Assembly (NCBI RefSeq): GCF_005503015.1
Contig: NZ_SCOL01000002.1
Location: 124,001-188,000, forward strand
Direction: 5' to 3'
DNA from: Bacillus sp. E(2018)
GTDB taxonomy: Bacteria; Bacillota; Bacilli; Bacillales; Fictibacillaceae
DNA length: 64,000 nt
The position numbers and the translations under genes are program-made. The notes beneath the pieces were generated by a model. That model ran no database searches and had not been told where the DNA came from. It saw only the letters and a list, made by a program, of their open reading frames with translations. Positions 8,877 through 16,148 of this stretch are shown here, one piece after another. Numbering within the stretch: position 1 is the first letter of the stretch; each line of letters opens with the position of its first letter.

Positions 8877-8912
8877 CCTTTTAAAAAAACTAACCCTAAA
8901 GGATTAGTTAGT
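8877..8912 (-). terminator. Terminator, recurrent CTAATCC/GGGTTAG type
   Basis: On the minus strand ACTAATCCTTTAGGGTTAGT is followed by seven T. Near-identical hairpins are at 14287-14316 and 16121-16148. Confidence 0.85.
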
Positions 8913-9027
8913 GTATCATTTATATAATTTTTGTTAGCATTTCTCTTTCTTACAACAAAGGAACAGTTCTTTAAACTTCTGTAATTATTTCTGAGATTAC
9001 CCTCTCTGCGCTTATCCGTTGTAGGTC

Positions 9028-9477
9028 TTAAAAATCCTCTTCCCATGCTTCTTGTGAATCGATTAACCTCTGTGATAAAAATTCATAAAAGTTCTTTGCC
9101 GTATTGAAGTCATCCATTCCACCTGGTCTATTCCACGCTATTACTGGGCACTCATTATTCTCCATTCTGCTAGTATATAGACAATAAACATATTCCCCAG
9201 CATCTTCAATAACTACTAGATCCTTTTCCAGCCCAAGATTTCTATATTTCGTAGTATTAACAGAAACAGTAGCTCTATTAGACTTAGCTACACCTAATAT
9301 ATGGACTCCAAATAATCCTCCAGACCCATAGGTAGTTAAGAACCACTTATAACTTTCTGAAAGTTCTACCTCTAGCTCATTTTGAATAGCATCAATTTGA
9401 ACTTCATCTACCCCTTCCGTAAAATCATCTGGTTCCTTATGTTCATTAATGAAGTTTTTTAGTTCTTCTTTATTCAT
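9028..9477 (-). CDS. SMI1/KNR4 (SUKH) family immunity protein
   Basis: 149 residues with VDEVQIDAIQNELEVELS, then the family turn YGSGGLFGVHILGVAK, and a later VIEDAGEYVYCL. It is a paralogue of 13442-13888 (YGSGGICGVELEG, VLEDSGEFARCM). The ATG follows GGAGGG. A terminator lies downstream. No toxin remnant was recognised immediately upstream. Confidence 0.85.
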   Translation of the reverse strand: MNKEELKNFINEHKEPDDFTEGVDEVQIDAIQNELEVELSESYKWFLTTYGSGGLFGVHILGVAKSNRATVSVNTTKYRNLGLEKDLVVIEDAGEYVYCLYTSRMENNECPVIAWNRPGGMDDFNTAKNFYEFLSQRLIDSQEAWEEDF

Positions 9478-9535
9478 TCAACCCTCCAAAGCGAATGAAC
9501 CGTCTCATCGCTTCCTGTTAAAGGATAAATAATAG

Positions 9536-9997
9536 TTAGCTATTTTGGACTTGTACAAACCATTCTTCAAAAATTTCATCTGGTAAGATCTCTTTGTCAT
9601 TAGAATAGATTAAATCGTATTTATATTTTCCTGTTAAACTATTCTGTTGCACATTATAATGCAATTTTATTTCTGTAGGCATTTCTCTTTCATATTCTTT
9701 GCACAGTTCATGAATTTTTTCTAGATTTTTTAGTCCAATATCCAAAACAGCTTCTTGCCTTTGTTCAGAAGTATCATAATTAAAATTTTTCTCACTTGTG
9801 GAGTCTATTGCATCGTTCAAATTATGCCTATAAACAAACTGATTATTTATTTTGTAAAATACATCAAAGACATACATTTCTGGTTCGTAGGAAAAATAAA
9901 TGTAAATATCATCTGCTTCATGTTCAACGTATTCTAAGCAGATAGCCACCATATCTGTTTGTAATTCAGAAAAATAATCTTCAAATACTTTACCCAT
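9536..9997 (-). CDS. yezG: YezG-like (DUF600) immunity protein
   Basis: A 153-residue protein of the DUF600 family. GKVFEDYFSELQTDMV at the N-terminus, IYIYFSYEPEMYVFDVFY, MPTEIKLHY and the end DEIFEEWFVQVQ match my memory of B. subtilis YezG, the antitoxin of the LXG DNase YeeF. Its ATG overlaps by 8 bases the end of a leftover toxin frame (9990-10100), the arrangement of a true toxin-immunity pair. The toxin body is gone, so the antidote is now an orphan. AAGGGGG precedes the start. Confidence 0.85.
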   Translation of the reverse strand: MGKVFEDYFSELQTDMVAICLEYVEHEADDIYIYFSYEPEMYVFDVFYKINNQFVYRHNLNDAIDSTSEKNFNYDTSEQRQEAVLDIGLKNLEKIHELCKEYEREMPTEIKLHYNVQQNSLTGKYKYDLIYSNDKEILPDEIFEEWFVQVQNS

Positions 9998-10100
9998 TTT
10001 TCCCCCTTATAATTCTATTAGTTTGTGAACTAATATATCTAAATTCATAATCTATGTTTGATAATGCAGCATCTTTAATTGTACTTAAACTTTGTTTATT
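9990..10100 (-). pseudogene. Leftover toxin C-terminus overlapping yezG
   Basis: A 36-codon open frame (LSNIDYEFRYISSQTNR, ending GKNG and TAA) runs into the first codons of the yezG-like gene and is closed upstream by TGA. Its composition is protein-like and it has no start codon. I interpret it as the tip of a lost YeeF-type toxin. Confidence 0.6.
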
Positions 10101-10105
10101 TCATT

Positions 10106-10402
10106 TTATCTTATTCCTTCTTTCATTTGTTCTACAGAATTAATTAACCACTGTAAAGGTGTTAATTTAATTGTCGGAAAATAAATATCGGTATTATGTT
10201 GAATAATATTCTCTTTCTCCTGATTTGTTAAACTACTATTCAAGAACTCCTCACAATCCTTTATTGTGGACAGCAGACATTCTTTGCTAACTTCGTTAAT
10301 AAACTCATCTAATGCATGATTTGGAGAACTAATATCTTGATGAAATGTTCCTCCTAAAAAATCTTCTAACTGCTCTAAATAATGCTCATAAGTTTCTTCC
10401 AT
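10106..10402 (-). CDS. CdiI-like contact-dependent inhibition immunity protein
   Basis: A 98-residue acidic protein. LEDFLGGTFHQDI near the N-terminus, ALDEFINEVSKE, and the tryptophan-containing end TPLQWLINSVEQM resemble the small CdiI immunity family (CdiI_2 type). The ATG at 10402 has AGAGGTG six bases upstream; an upstream GTG overlaps that site. No cognate CdiA-type toxin is present. The assignment rests on motif memory. Confidence 0.68.
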   Translation of the reverse strand: MEETYEHYLEQLEDFLGGTFHQDISSPNHALDEFINEVSKECLLSTIKDCEEFLNSSLTNQEKENIIQHNTDIYFPTIKLTPLQWLINSVEQMKEGIR

Positions 10403-10453
10403 AAACACACCTCTTTTTTAACAATTTTTATTTCTTCTGATTTCTAGTAGTAA

Positions 10454-10489
10454 CAAAAAAACACTTGTTGCCCGATTGACAATAAGTGC
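10454..10489 (-). terminator. Terminator after the DUF6985 gene
   Basis: On the minus strand CACTTATTG pairs with CAACAAGTG and is followed by seven T. Confidence 0.85.
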
Positions 10490-10545
10490 CTTTAAATAGT
10501 TACAATAAAACCCTCGTACTTAATTATACATACAAATACTAACAT

Positions 10546-11013
10546 CTAAATTGCGACATCCTGGTAACCTACTTTAGTTACTTTCTCATTTAATAGACGA
10601 AGTCCTAGTCCATTTTCTGTGTCCCATGTACAATCAAAGGTTACCCCAATATCTCTCTCCTCATAAATATCGCCATAAGGTACTACAATTCCTACTAAAG
10701 TTATCATCTCTTCCATTTGATTAGTTGTTTCGATTGGCGGATAATTTTCATTAACTTCAATATCATATCCTAGTTCTTGACGCTCTTGTTTGTAATAATC
10801 TAATATTGATTGTAAAAAACTTAGCTGTAATTTACCCCAATTTTGTACTAATGATTTGTAAGCGATATATTGTTCTTGATCAAACTTTCCGTCTTCTTCA
10901 CCTTTAACCATTAATGCTATTTCGGCTTCTTTCCCACAAAATTCAATGTTAATATACCTACTCCAACCATAATTATATTTTAACTCCCCAAATACCTCAT
11001 CATTAATTATCAT
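10546..11013 (-). CDS. DUF6985 domain protein, immunity-associated
   Basis: 155 residues. FGELKYNYGWSRYINIEF, EEDGKFDQEQYIAYKSL and the C-terminal TFDCTWDTENGLGLRL are the pattern I associate with DUF6985, small proteins found in toxin-immunity arrays. The ATG follows AAGGAGAAC. A leftover toxin tail (11027-11116) ends 13 bases before it, so this was probably the antidote of that lost toxin. Mechanism unknown. Confidence 0.7.
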   Translation of the reverse strand: MIINDEVFGELKYNYGWSRYINIEFCGKEAEIALMVKGEEDGKFDQEQYIAYKSLVQNWGKLQLSFLQSILDYYKQERQELGYDIEVNENYPPIETTNQMEEMITLVGIVVPYGDIYEERDIGVTFDCTWDTENGLGLRLLNEKVTKVGYQDVAI

Positions 11014-11026
11014 CTTTATGTTCTCC

Positions 11027-11116
11027 TTATTTATTTAGCCGCAAATCCCTTCGGCCCAGTCTATGAGCATCTGCCCACATATCTTTTGACCTGCCACGAA
11101 AGTTCCCCCTGGATTT
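11027..11116 (-). pseudogene. Leftover toxin C-terminus (GRSKDMWADAHR type)
   Basis: A 29-codon frame on the minus strand, RGRSKDMWADAHR followed by LGRRDLRLNK and TAA, is closed upstream by TGA. Its first part is identical in DNA to the tail at 12800-12859; after the shared part the two tails diverge. It ends just before the DUF6985 gene. Confidence 0.6.
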
Positions 11117-11224
11117 TCACCAGATTAAAGGCGTCTATAATAATAATTTCAATTAGATGTTACTATCTCTTTCTTCTATGAATTCTAAAAACAAATCTTG
11201 CAATTCTCCTTCCGTATCAATAGA
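11065..11224. repeat. 160-bp perfect direct repeat, copy 1
   Basis: Bases 11065-11224 are identical, read by eye, to 12808-12967. The block carries a toxin tail, the spacer behind it and the last 23 codons (11153-11224) of the small gene whose intact copy is 12896-13246. Confidence 0.85.
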
Positions 11225-11230
11225 TTTTAA

Positions 11231-11333
11231 TTGTATGTAGTGTAGCTTACTTAGGTTGTTGATTCATTATATTCCTTTTGCATACACTTAACAGTGGTTG
11301 TCTTAATAAACGAAAACCTTGAAAGGCGGTTTG
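11231..11333. repeat. About 100-bp dispersed repeat, copy 1
   Basis: It aligns along its length with 15697-15800 at high identity by eye. Shared blocks include AGTGTAG, ACAGTGGT and GTCTTAATAAA. AGTGTAG and its complement lie about 45 bases apart, hinting at a hairpin. Both copies follow SUKH-coding sequence. No protein is recognised. Confidence 0.6.
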
Positions 11334-11382
11334 TAGCCAATCAAGGTAATCGAATTTATTCAAACTATCTATGTTAATATCA

Positions 11383-11826
11383 TTAAGAATGTATATTTAT
11401 TTCTTCACGGATTGCTTTTTCTAAATACTGCTCAAAACTCTCTGCTATAGTTTCTTTACCACCGAAATTAAAATCAAATGTAATAATTTCTTTATTCGGA
11501 GAATTAAAGCCTACTGGATTACCTGCACCGTCTATACCAATAGCAGTAAAATTCTCATACCCTTTAGGGAGTGCTTTTCTAAAATATAGAGATTTCTCAA
11601 CAAATGATGGAGTCGCAACAAACTCTGCCTCTTTCAATCCCAAAATAATAGCCTCTCCAACTGCTCCAGAACCATATCTCAAAAGGAATTCTTTATAATC
11701 CTCTGGCAATTTTACTTTTAGTTCTTCTTCCGCTTGGTTTATTTCCTCAATGTTAAGCGGTCCTCCAAAAGCTTCAGGACACATTTCAAACTCTTCATCA
11801 ATAGCATTTAATATTTCTATCTTCAT
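11383..11826 (-). CDS. SMI1/KNR4 (SUKH) family immunity protein
   Basis: 147 residues. INQAEEELKVKLPEDYKEFL, RYGSGAVGEAIILGLKE and AIGIDGAGNPVGF are classical SUKH features. The ATG follows AAGGGGATC, and that ribosome binding site is the end of the truncated Imm22 frame upstream. A fragment almost identical to its middle part (ATPSFVEKSLYFRKALPKG) is fused to LXG sequence at 15786-16119, so the gene has been copied and broken elsewhere in the island. Confidence 0.88.
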   Translation of the reverse strand: MKIEILNAIDEEFEMCPEAFGGPLNIEEINQAEEELKVKLPEDYKEFLLRYGSGAVGEAIILGLKEAEFVATPSFVEKSLYFRKALPKGYENFTAIGIDGAGNPVGFNSPNKEIITFDFNFGGKETIAESFEQYLEKAIREEINIHS

Positions 11827-11827
11827 T

Positions 11828-12034
11828 CTACGATCCCCTTGTAATCATTTCTTTTTCAATAAAATCCTCATCTCTATCATCCATATCAATATTAAAATCC
11901 ACGAAAAATTTTGAAGGGAAAGACTCTCCATCTTCATCATTTGTTAAATTGACGTACTCCTCTAAATGGCTTTTATTAACATTACCTAACCATATTGAGA
12001 CGATTCCTTGCTTTTCCATAGATAACACACTCAT
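11828..12034 (-). pseudogene. Truncated Imm22 gene
   Basis: The N-terminal half of an Imm22 protein (MEKQGIVSIWLGN, DFNIDMDDRDEDFIEKE) is close to 7157-7534 but stops after about 68 residues, where the frame runs into the ribosome binding site of the next SUKH gene. The C-terminal sheet is missing. The most likely start is the ATG at 12034 behind AGAAGGG. The cut looks like recombination placing a SUKH gene inside an older Imm22 gene. Confidence 0.8.
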
Positions 12035-12084
12035 ATTTAAACCCTTCTGGCAATGCTGAAATTCCATCCTCTTATCTAGTGAGC

Positions 12085-12156
12085 CTAATTATTAAGTTTT
12101 CTAACAAATATTTTATAGTCATTTAATGTTCGAGTATTATAATAAGAATGGACTCC
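12085..12156 (-). pseudogene. Leftover toxin C-terminus (ends IFVRKLNN)
   Basis: An open frame of about 23 codons reads GVHSYYNTRTLNDYKIFVRK, then LNN and TAG, with no start codon. It lies 50 bases upstream of the truncated Imm22 gene and is interpreted as the tip of its former toxin. Confidence 0.45.
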
Positions 12157-12304
12157 AAAAAATTAGCCTCCCACACCCCGTTAGAATTTGGTAGTATGGC
12201 AACCTAACTATGTTTTGTTATTCTAGATTTACTATTCAGTCTATTTAAACTTTTTTGGTACTGGCGCATTAGATCTTTCTTTTACAGAAATACTCTACAA
12301 AAAA

Positions 12305-12778
12305 TTATTCTGTTAACATTTTTAGAAATTCTTCAAAGCTATCACTTACCTTATATGTCACAGGATTTAATTCTGAAGACTCTTCATGATTCCAAACGCA
12401 TACGATTGGCTCTTCAACATTATTACGATAATCTAAGCAAACAAAGTCACCAGCATATAAAGCAGCTACCGGTAGTAGTTCAGTGCCTACTAAATTTTCA
12501 TCATAAACTATTCTTTCATCTAATTGAGTACTAACTACTCCTATATCGTAATACTCAACATCTCTTTCCCCTGTTAGTTTTAATATACATAAAAACCTAT
12601 CAATCATATATTCATGGTTATTACACTTAAAATTATTCTCTATAGGAGTTCCACCACTATATTTCATAATAAAATGTTTATAAATATCTGGTAGTATCAC
12701 TCTCCATTTACCTTCCTTTTCAGAAAGTAAAGAATCATCTGGTAAGGGATAAATTATTGTTCCATCCTTAAATTCCAT
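12305..12778 (-). CDS. SMI1/KNR4 (SUKH) family immunity protein
   Basis: 157 residues and a clear paralogue of 8255-8722: IYPLPDDSLLSEKEGKWRV, ENNFKCNNHEYMIDRFLCIL, LYAGDFVCLDYRN, VWNHEESSELNPVTY. Both copies are preceded by a toxin tail ending in DAPR, so a toxin-tip plus antidote module has been duplicated and diverged. GAGGAGG precedes the ATG. Confidence 0.88.
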   Translation of the reverse strand: MEFKDGTIIYPLPDDSLLSEKEGKWRVILPDIYKHFIMKYSGGTPIENNFKCNNHEYMIDRFLCILKLTGERDVEYYDIGVVSTQLDERIVYDENLVGTELLPVAALYAGDFVCLDYRNNVEEPIVCVWNHEESSELNPVTYKVSDSFEEFLKMLTE

Positions 12779-12799
12779 TTCTATACCTCCTCAATATTA

Positions 12800-12859
12800 C
12801 TATCTAGGAGCATCTGCCCACATATCTTTTGACCTGCCACGAAAGTTCCCCCTGGATTT
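12800..12859 (-). pseudogene. Leftover toxin C-terminus (GRSKDMWADAPR)
   Basis: A 19-codon frame, KSRGNFRGRSKDMWADAPR and TAG, is closed upstream by TGA, 21 bases before the SUKH gene. It is the same tail family as 8747-8863 and 11027-11116. Confidence 0.6.
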
Positions 12860-12967
12860 TCACCAGATTAAAGGCGTCTATAATAATAATTTCAATTAGA
12901 TGTTACTATCTCTTTCTTCTATGAATTCTAAAAACAAATCTTGCAATTCTCCTTCCGTATCAATAGA
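12808..12967. repeat. 160-bp perfect direct repeat, copy 2
   Basis: Identical by eye to 11065-11224. This copy is in the intact context, since the gene at 12896-13246 continues through it; the copy at 11 kb is therefore the derived, truncated one. Confidence 0.85.
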
Positions 12968-13246
12968 ATCGAGAAGTAATTTTGGTTCTAACGAACAATC
13001 TTTTAAAGTTGAACTTCCATCAATTACTCCTAGCACGTTTGAAATAGTATTAATCATAGTTTGTTCAATTATCTTCATTAATGTATGTTTATTTTCGTCA
13101 GTTAAACTATCGTAAAAACCAATAGTTATTTTCCAATAATCATCTGTACTAGAAGTAACATTCGTTGTTTCATACAAGTCTTTGTATATTCGAAGGTTCT
13201 CCTTAATGATAGATTCATAAAGTGATTTAACAAAAATATCATTCAT
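12896..13246 (-). CDS. Uncharacterised small acidic protein of the immunity array
   Basis: 116 residues, mostly helical, with no signal or membrane segment. The C-terminus (EGELQDLFLEFIEERDSN) and the central TISNVLGVIDGSSTL are distinctive. I do not recognise a named family. GAGGAAA precedes the ATG. Its position between SUKH genes and just ahead of a leftover toxin tail suggests an immunity role (inference). The last 23 codons are duplicated at 11153-11224. Confidence 0.7.
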   Translation of the reverse strand: MNDIFVKSLYESIIKENLRIYKDLYETTNVTSSTDDYWKITIGFYDSLTDENKHTLMKIIEQTMINTISNVLGVIDGSSTLKDCSLEPKLLLDSIDTEGELQDLFLEFIEERDSNI

Positions 13247-13315
13247 TTTTTTATTTCCTCATTTCTGGATACATTTTTTTGTTTAATTCAATTAGTTTTT
13301 TTAAATCAGTTACAA

Positions 13316-13350
13316 GCAAAAGGTGAGCCAACATTTCCTTTAGCCCACCT
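13316..13350 (-). terminator. Terminator after the SUKH gene at 13442
   Basis: On the minus strand AGGTGGGCT and GGCTCACCT form a stem followed by TTTTGCTTG, about 90 bases past the stop codon. Confidence 0.6.
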
Positions 13351-13441
13351 GTGATAATTAATTTTTCCTTATATCCTCTACCTATTCTTTTATCCCTGTA
13401 CCGAAAACGGGTATAGTCCCAGTTTCCTTCATAAGTATCCC

Positions 13442-13888
13442 CTAGAATAATCTCCTTGTTTTTTTCCAGTTATCAATTCCCTCTTGAAATATGTCTATTA
13501 CATAGTCATTAAATGTATTATATCTTGGGTGTAGATCTGTCCTGCCCCTTTCCAAACTAAATACTCTGTCTTCATTAATATCTGCACAATACATACATCT
13601 AGCAAATTCTCCAGAGTCCTCTAATACAATTAGGTTCATGCCTAACCCTAATTTTCTCCATCTCTCTGTTGCATCAACTACAGATGCTCCAAAATTACCC
13701 TGAATACCCTCAAGTTCAACTCCACATATACCTCCTGAACCATATTTTTTTATAAAATCGCGATAAATTTGAGGAAATTTAACTCTTAGTTTTTCTTCAG
13801 CCTTATAAATATATTCTTCTGATACTTCTCCAAAAAAATCATCTACTTCACCATAATTTTCAATCATCTTAATAATTCTATCGTCCAT
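13442..13888 (-). CDS. SMI1/KNR4 (SUKH) family immunity protein
   Basis: 148 residues with EEYIYKAEEKLRVKFPQIY, the turn KYGSGGICGVELEGIQG and VLEDSGEFARCMYC. It is a paralogue of 9028-9477. The ATG follows GGAGTGAG. A leftover toxin tail (13958-14020) lies about 70 bases upstream. Confidence 0.85.
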   Translation of the reverse strand: MDDRIIKMIENYGEVDDFFGEVSEEYIYKAEEKLRVKFPQIYRDFIKKYGSGGICGVELEGIQGNFGASVVDATERWRKLGLGMNLIVLEDSGEFARCMYCADINEDRVFSLERGRTDLHPRYNTFNDYVIDIFQEGIDNWKKTRRLF

Positions 13889-13957
13889 AACTTAAACTCA
13901 CTCCTATTGTTCACTAGCACACATTTTCCAATAGTTACTTCCTAAGGTTAATATACT

Positions 13958-14020
13958 TTATAAAGTTCCTGAAAATCTTTCTATTCTTAACCCAACTGAA
14001 TAGTCAAAATCATATTTATT
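13958..14020 (-). pseudogene. Leftover toxin C-terminus (ends ERFSGTL)
   Basis: A 20-codon frame, NKYDFDYSVGLRIERFSGTL and TAA, has no start codon. It lies upstream of a SUKH gene, like the other tails in this island. Confidence 0.45.
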
Positions 14021-14149
14021 ACGAGTTAACTCCGCAATTTAAAAATTCCACCAGGGTCTTTTTGAATTAAATGGTTGTAATTAAACTTTACTTTCCACCC
14101 CTTAGTTTAAGATATATAGAGATTCCCCCTTTTCCATTAATCCCCTATT

Positions 14150-14256
14150 TAACTAAGATTAAATCTCTCAAGATAATCAGTGGATTTTTATTCATCACAT
14201 ACATGTGTTTCTTTACTTTCCCCATGCCTTTTACCAGATTTGCTTTTGACACTTAG
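14150..14256 (-). pseudogene. LXG toxin fragment
   Basis: The plus-strand text here closely follows 17466-17570 inside the intact LXG gene; both encode, on the minus strand, a segment near KMGKVKKHTYVVNKKS. Small changes and missing flanks show it is a decayed piece of a second LXG gene. Confidence 0.7.
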
Positions 14257-14286
14257 AGATATAAAAGTTAATTTAGATTATTTTAC

Positions 14287-14316
14287 AAAAAAGAACTAAC
14301 CCGCAAGGATTAGTTA
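14287..14316 (-). terminator. Terminator, recurrent CTAATCC/GGGTTAG type
   Basis: On the minus strand AACTAATCC and GGGTTAGTT flank a short loop, followed by CTTTTTTG. It lies just after the SUKH gene at 14331. Confidence 0.85.
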
Positions 14317-14330
14317 CTCGAATAAATATC

Positions 14331-14855
14331 TTAGTTATCTAGCTCTTTTAAAAAGTCTTGATCAACCCATACTTTATTTACTTTATACTCTACTTTAACA
14401 GGTTCCCTAATATTGTCACTCTCAATTGAATTTATAAATTTGTTAAAGGATTCTGCAATTATATACAAATCTTCTACGTTTATTTCTTTATATTCATAGT
14501 TTGTTTCTTCTTCATGATTCCAAAAATAAATATGGTCGTATTTATTTTCAGATAAATCTAAGCATATTATATTTCCACCTGCATCTCTTCCGATTGGGAT
14601 ACAGGTTTCAGGGATTCTATTTTTATATACTTCATATTGATCTATTAAATCTTCCTCAACACCTAATCCAAAAAGGGATGTTAATATAAATTTTTGATAT
14701 CCCTTATTATAATACTTACTTATACTATTTTTAAGGTGGCCACCATTGTGGTATCGCAAAAATTCAATATAATCATTTGGTAAATCATATCCAATCTTCT
14801 CTGAAAATAAAATGAGATCATCTTCTTTAAATCCTTTATTCGGAGCAATATCCAT
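14331..14855 (-). CDS. SMI1/KNR4 (SUKH) family immunity protein
   Basis: 174 residues, longer than its neighbours because of a C-terminal extension (EYKVNKVWVDQDFLKELDN). KIGYDLPNDYIEFLRYHNGG, IPIGRDAGGNIICLDLS and YFWNHEEETNYEY are typical of the SUKH subfamily. A GGAGG site precedes the ATG. The terminator hairpin follows directly, and a 34-codon toxin tail lies upstream, so this was one toxin-antidote unit. Confidence 0.87.
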   Translation of the reverse strand: MDIAPNKGFKEDDLILFSEKIGYDLPNDYIEFLRYHNGGHLKNSISKYYNKGYQKFILTSLFGLGVEEDLIDQYEVYKNRIPETCIPIGRDAGGNIICLDLSENKYDHIYFWNHEEETNYEYKEINVEDLYIIAESFNKFINSIESDNIREPVKVEYKVNKVWVDQDFLKELDN

Positions 14856-14872
14856 TTAGTTACCTCCGTCAT

Positions 14873-14977
14873 CTATGGCCTAAGCCCTGTTTTAATTAAT
14901 GACGCGCCATCAGTATGCCTTACTTCTCCGTGTATATCACTTGAAACCAACAGCATAGTCTTTTTCCCCTGATTCAA
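14873..14977 (-). pseudogene. Leftover toxin C-terminus (ends SLIKTGLRP)
   Basis: A 34-codon frame reads KKTMLLVSSDIHGEVRHTDG, then ASLIKTGLRP and TAG, with protein-like composition and no start codon. It ends 18 bases before the SUKH start. It is the best-preserved tip in the array. Confidence 0.6.
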
Positions 14978-15017
14978 TCATTTTTATATTGTCAGAAAGG
15001 TTTATTTCCCTCTATAA

Positions 15018-15049
15018 AGCACTTGTTGCCTACTATGCAATCAAGTGCT
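15018..15049. terminator. Hairpin, possible terminator
   Basis: AGCACTTG and CAAGTGCT frame a loop that contains TTGC and GCAA, so the stem may be longer. There is no clear T run on either side. It is related to the hairpin at 15105. Confidence 0.4.
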
Positions 15050-15104
15050 CTCAGCTCATTTTCATTTATTAGGTTTATCTTATTACAATTAGTATCCTGA
15101 TGTT

Positions 15105-15135
15105 AAAAAGCACTTGATGCCTCAAGTGCTTTTTT
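15105..15135. terminator. Bidirectional terminator
   Basis: A perfect stem GCACTTGA/TCAAGTGC with a four-base loop is flanked by A5 and T6 runs. It lies downstream of the small gene at 15262-15591. Confidence 0.85.
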
Positions 15136-15261
15136 ATTTTGTAAACTATTATTAATACATTTAGCCTTATCTTATTTTGATTTTAGTCATGCAACTTATC
15201 AATAAATTCTACATGAGTTGGATATACTTTATTAATTTAATTTTCATTCTACCTAAAGATC

Positions 15262-15591
15262 CTAATTGTCACCTAAAATTCTATCATCTAAGTTTTTTCT
15301 ATCTTCAGCAATTTGTTCATACGAATTAATAAGATTACTAATATAGTCAATCTGAACTGCTCTCGCATCTTGAAATAAGTGCACAGTAGCTCCTTTACTT
15401 ATTAGCGCATCCATTGTCCTTTTTAAACTTTTTAATTGGTCTGTATCAAAGTAATCGCACTCTAATACCGAATTCCCATCTTCTATATTTCTTTTAATAT
15501 TTTTGATACTTGCACCATTATTCTGTCTAATAATTGGAATGTATTTCAGGTTATTTGAATTATTTTCGATTTTCAACCTCATCTTTACCAT
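15262..15591 (-). CDS. Uncharacterised small protein of the toxin island
   Basis: 109 residues with an excellent ribosome binding site (AAGGAGG, nine bases before ATG), so it is a real gene. It is cytoplasmic, with no signal or membrane segment. The central part (YFDTDQLKSLKRTMDALISK followed by GATVHLF) looks like an alternating sheet-helix fold, ending in a charged helix (EQIAEDRKNLDD). I do not recognise the family. It sits downstream of LXG and SUKH fragments, so an immunity or accessory role is possible (inference). Confidence 0.7.
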   Translation of the reverse strand: MVKMRLKIENNSNNLKYIPIIRQNNGASIKNIKRNIEDGNSVLECDYFDTDQLKSLKRTMDALISKGATVHLFQDARAVQIDYISNLINSYEQIAEDRKNLDDRILGDN

Positions 15592-15629
15592 ATGGTGTTA
15601 CCTCCTTAAAAATCCTTAATTATCCCAAG

Positions 15630-15696
15630 CTGCGCTACCTGATCCACTCTGAACGTTATCCCAGATTTCTGTGAAGAAGCCTTTTTCTTTTTTTAA
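15630..15696 (-). pseudogene. LXG toxin fragment
   Basis: It aligns with 17811-17880 of the intact toxin gene, the region encoding KEKGFFTEIWDNVQSGSGSA on the minus strand. After that it runs into the dispersed repeat at 15697. Confidence 0.75.
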
Positions 15697-15800
15697 ATGT
15701 ATATAGTGTAGATTCCTGAGGTTGTTAAATCATTATTTTCTTTTTGCCTACACTTTACAGTGGTGGTCTTAATAAAGGAAAACCTTAAAAGGCGATTTGG
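15697..15800. repeat. About 100-bp dispersed repeat, copy 2
   Basis: Copy of 11231-11333. It joins an LXG fragment on the left to a SUKH fragment on the right and overlaps the chimeric frame by a few bases. Confidence 0.6.
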
Positions 15801-16119
15801 AATTAAATCCTACTGGATTACCTGCCCGTCTATACCAATAGCAACAAAATTCTCATACCCTTTAGGAAGTGCTTTTCTAAAATATAGAGATTTCTCAACA
15901 AAAGAGGGGGTAGCAACAAACTCTGCCGGCTCCTGCGTTTTTAGTTTGTTTCGCATCTGAAACACTGAGCTCGTCTTATAAGCTTCTGCGTTAAAGTATA
16001 GAGGTGAGATATTCTCGCCTTGACGCGTTGCGTTTATCATCGCTGAGTACAATTCGTTCACTTGCTCTACTAGGTTCTGTAACCCAAGATATTCTTGGGT
16101 TAGCTGCTGGTCGATTGGA
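15786..16119 (-). pseudogene. LXG/SUKH chimeric pseudogene
   Basis: On the minus strand, bases 16119 to about 15932 encode a piece of the LXG targeting domain (NELYSAMINATRQ, AEAYKTSSVFQM) nearly identical to the intact toxin. It then switches in frame to a piece of the SUKH protein at 11383 (ATPSFVEKSLYFRKALPKG). Both halves lack their ends. The junction shows recombination between a toxin gene and an antidote gene. Confidence 0.82.
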
Positions 16120-16120
16120 C

Positions 16121-16148
16121 AAAAAAACTAACCCGAAAAGGATTAGCT
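16121..16148 (-). terminator. Terminator, recurrent CTAATCC/GGGTTAG type
   Basis: On the minus strand GCTAATCC and GGGTTAGT enclose a short loop, followed by seven T. The 270 bases to its right (16149-16418) hold no gene that I can see. Confidence 0.8.

Noticed and set aside
11231..11333. Insertion sequence end
   Set aside because: No transposase frame, no terminal inverted repeats with target duplication, and the second copy is diverged. Kept only as a dispersed repeat.
14071..14256. 61-residue plus-strand open frame
   Set aside because: It is the antisense of a decayed LXG fragment that matches 17466-17570 on the minus strand.
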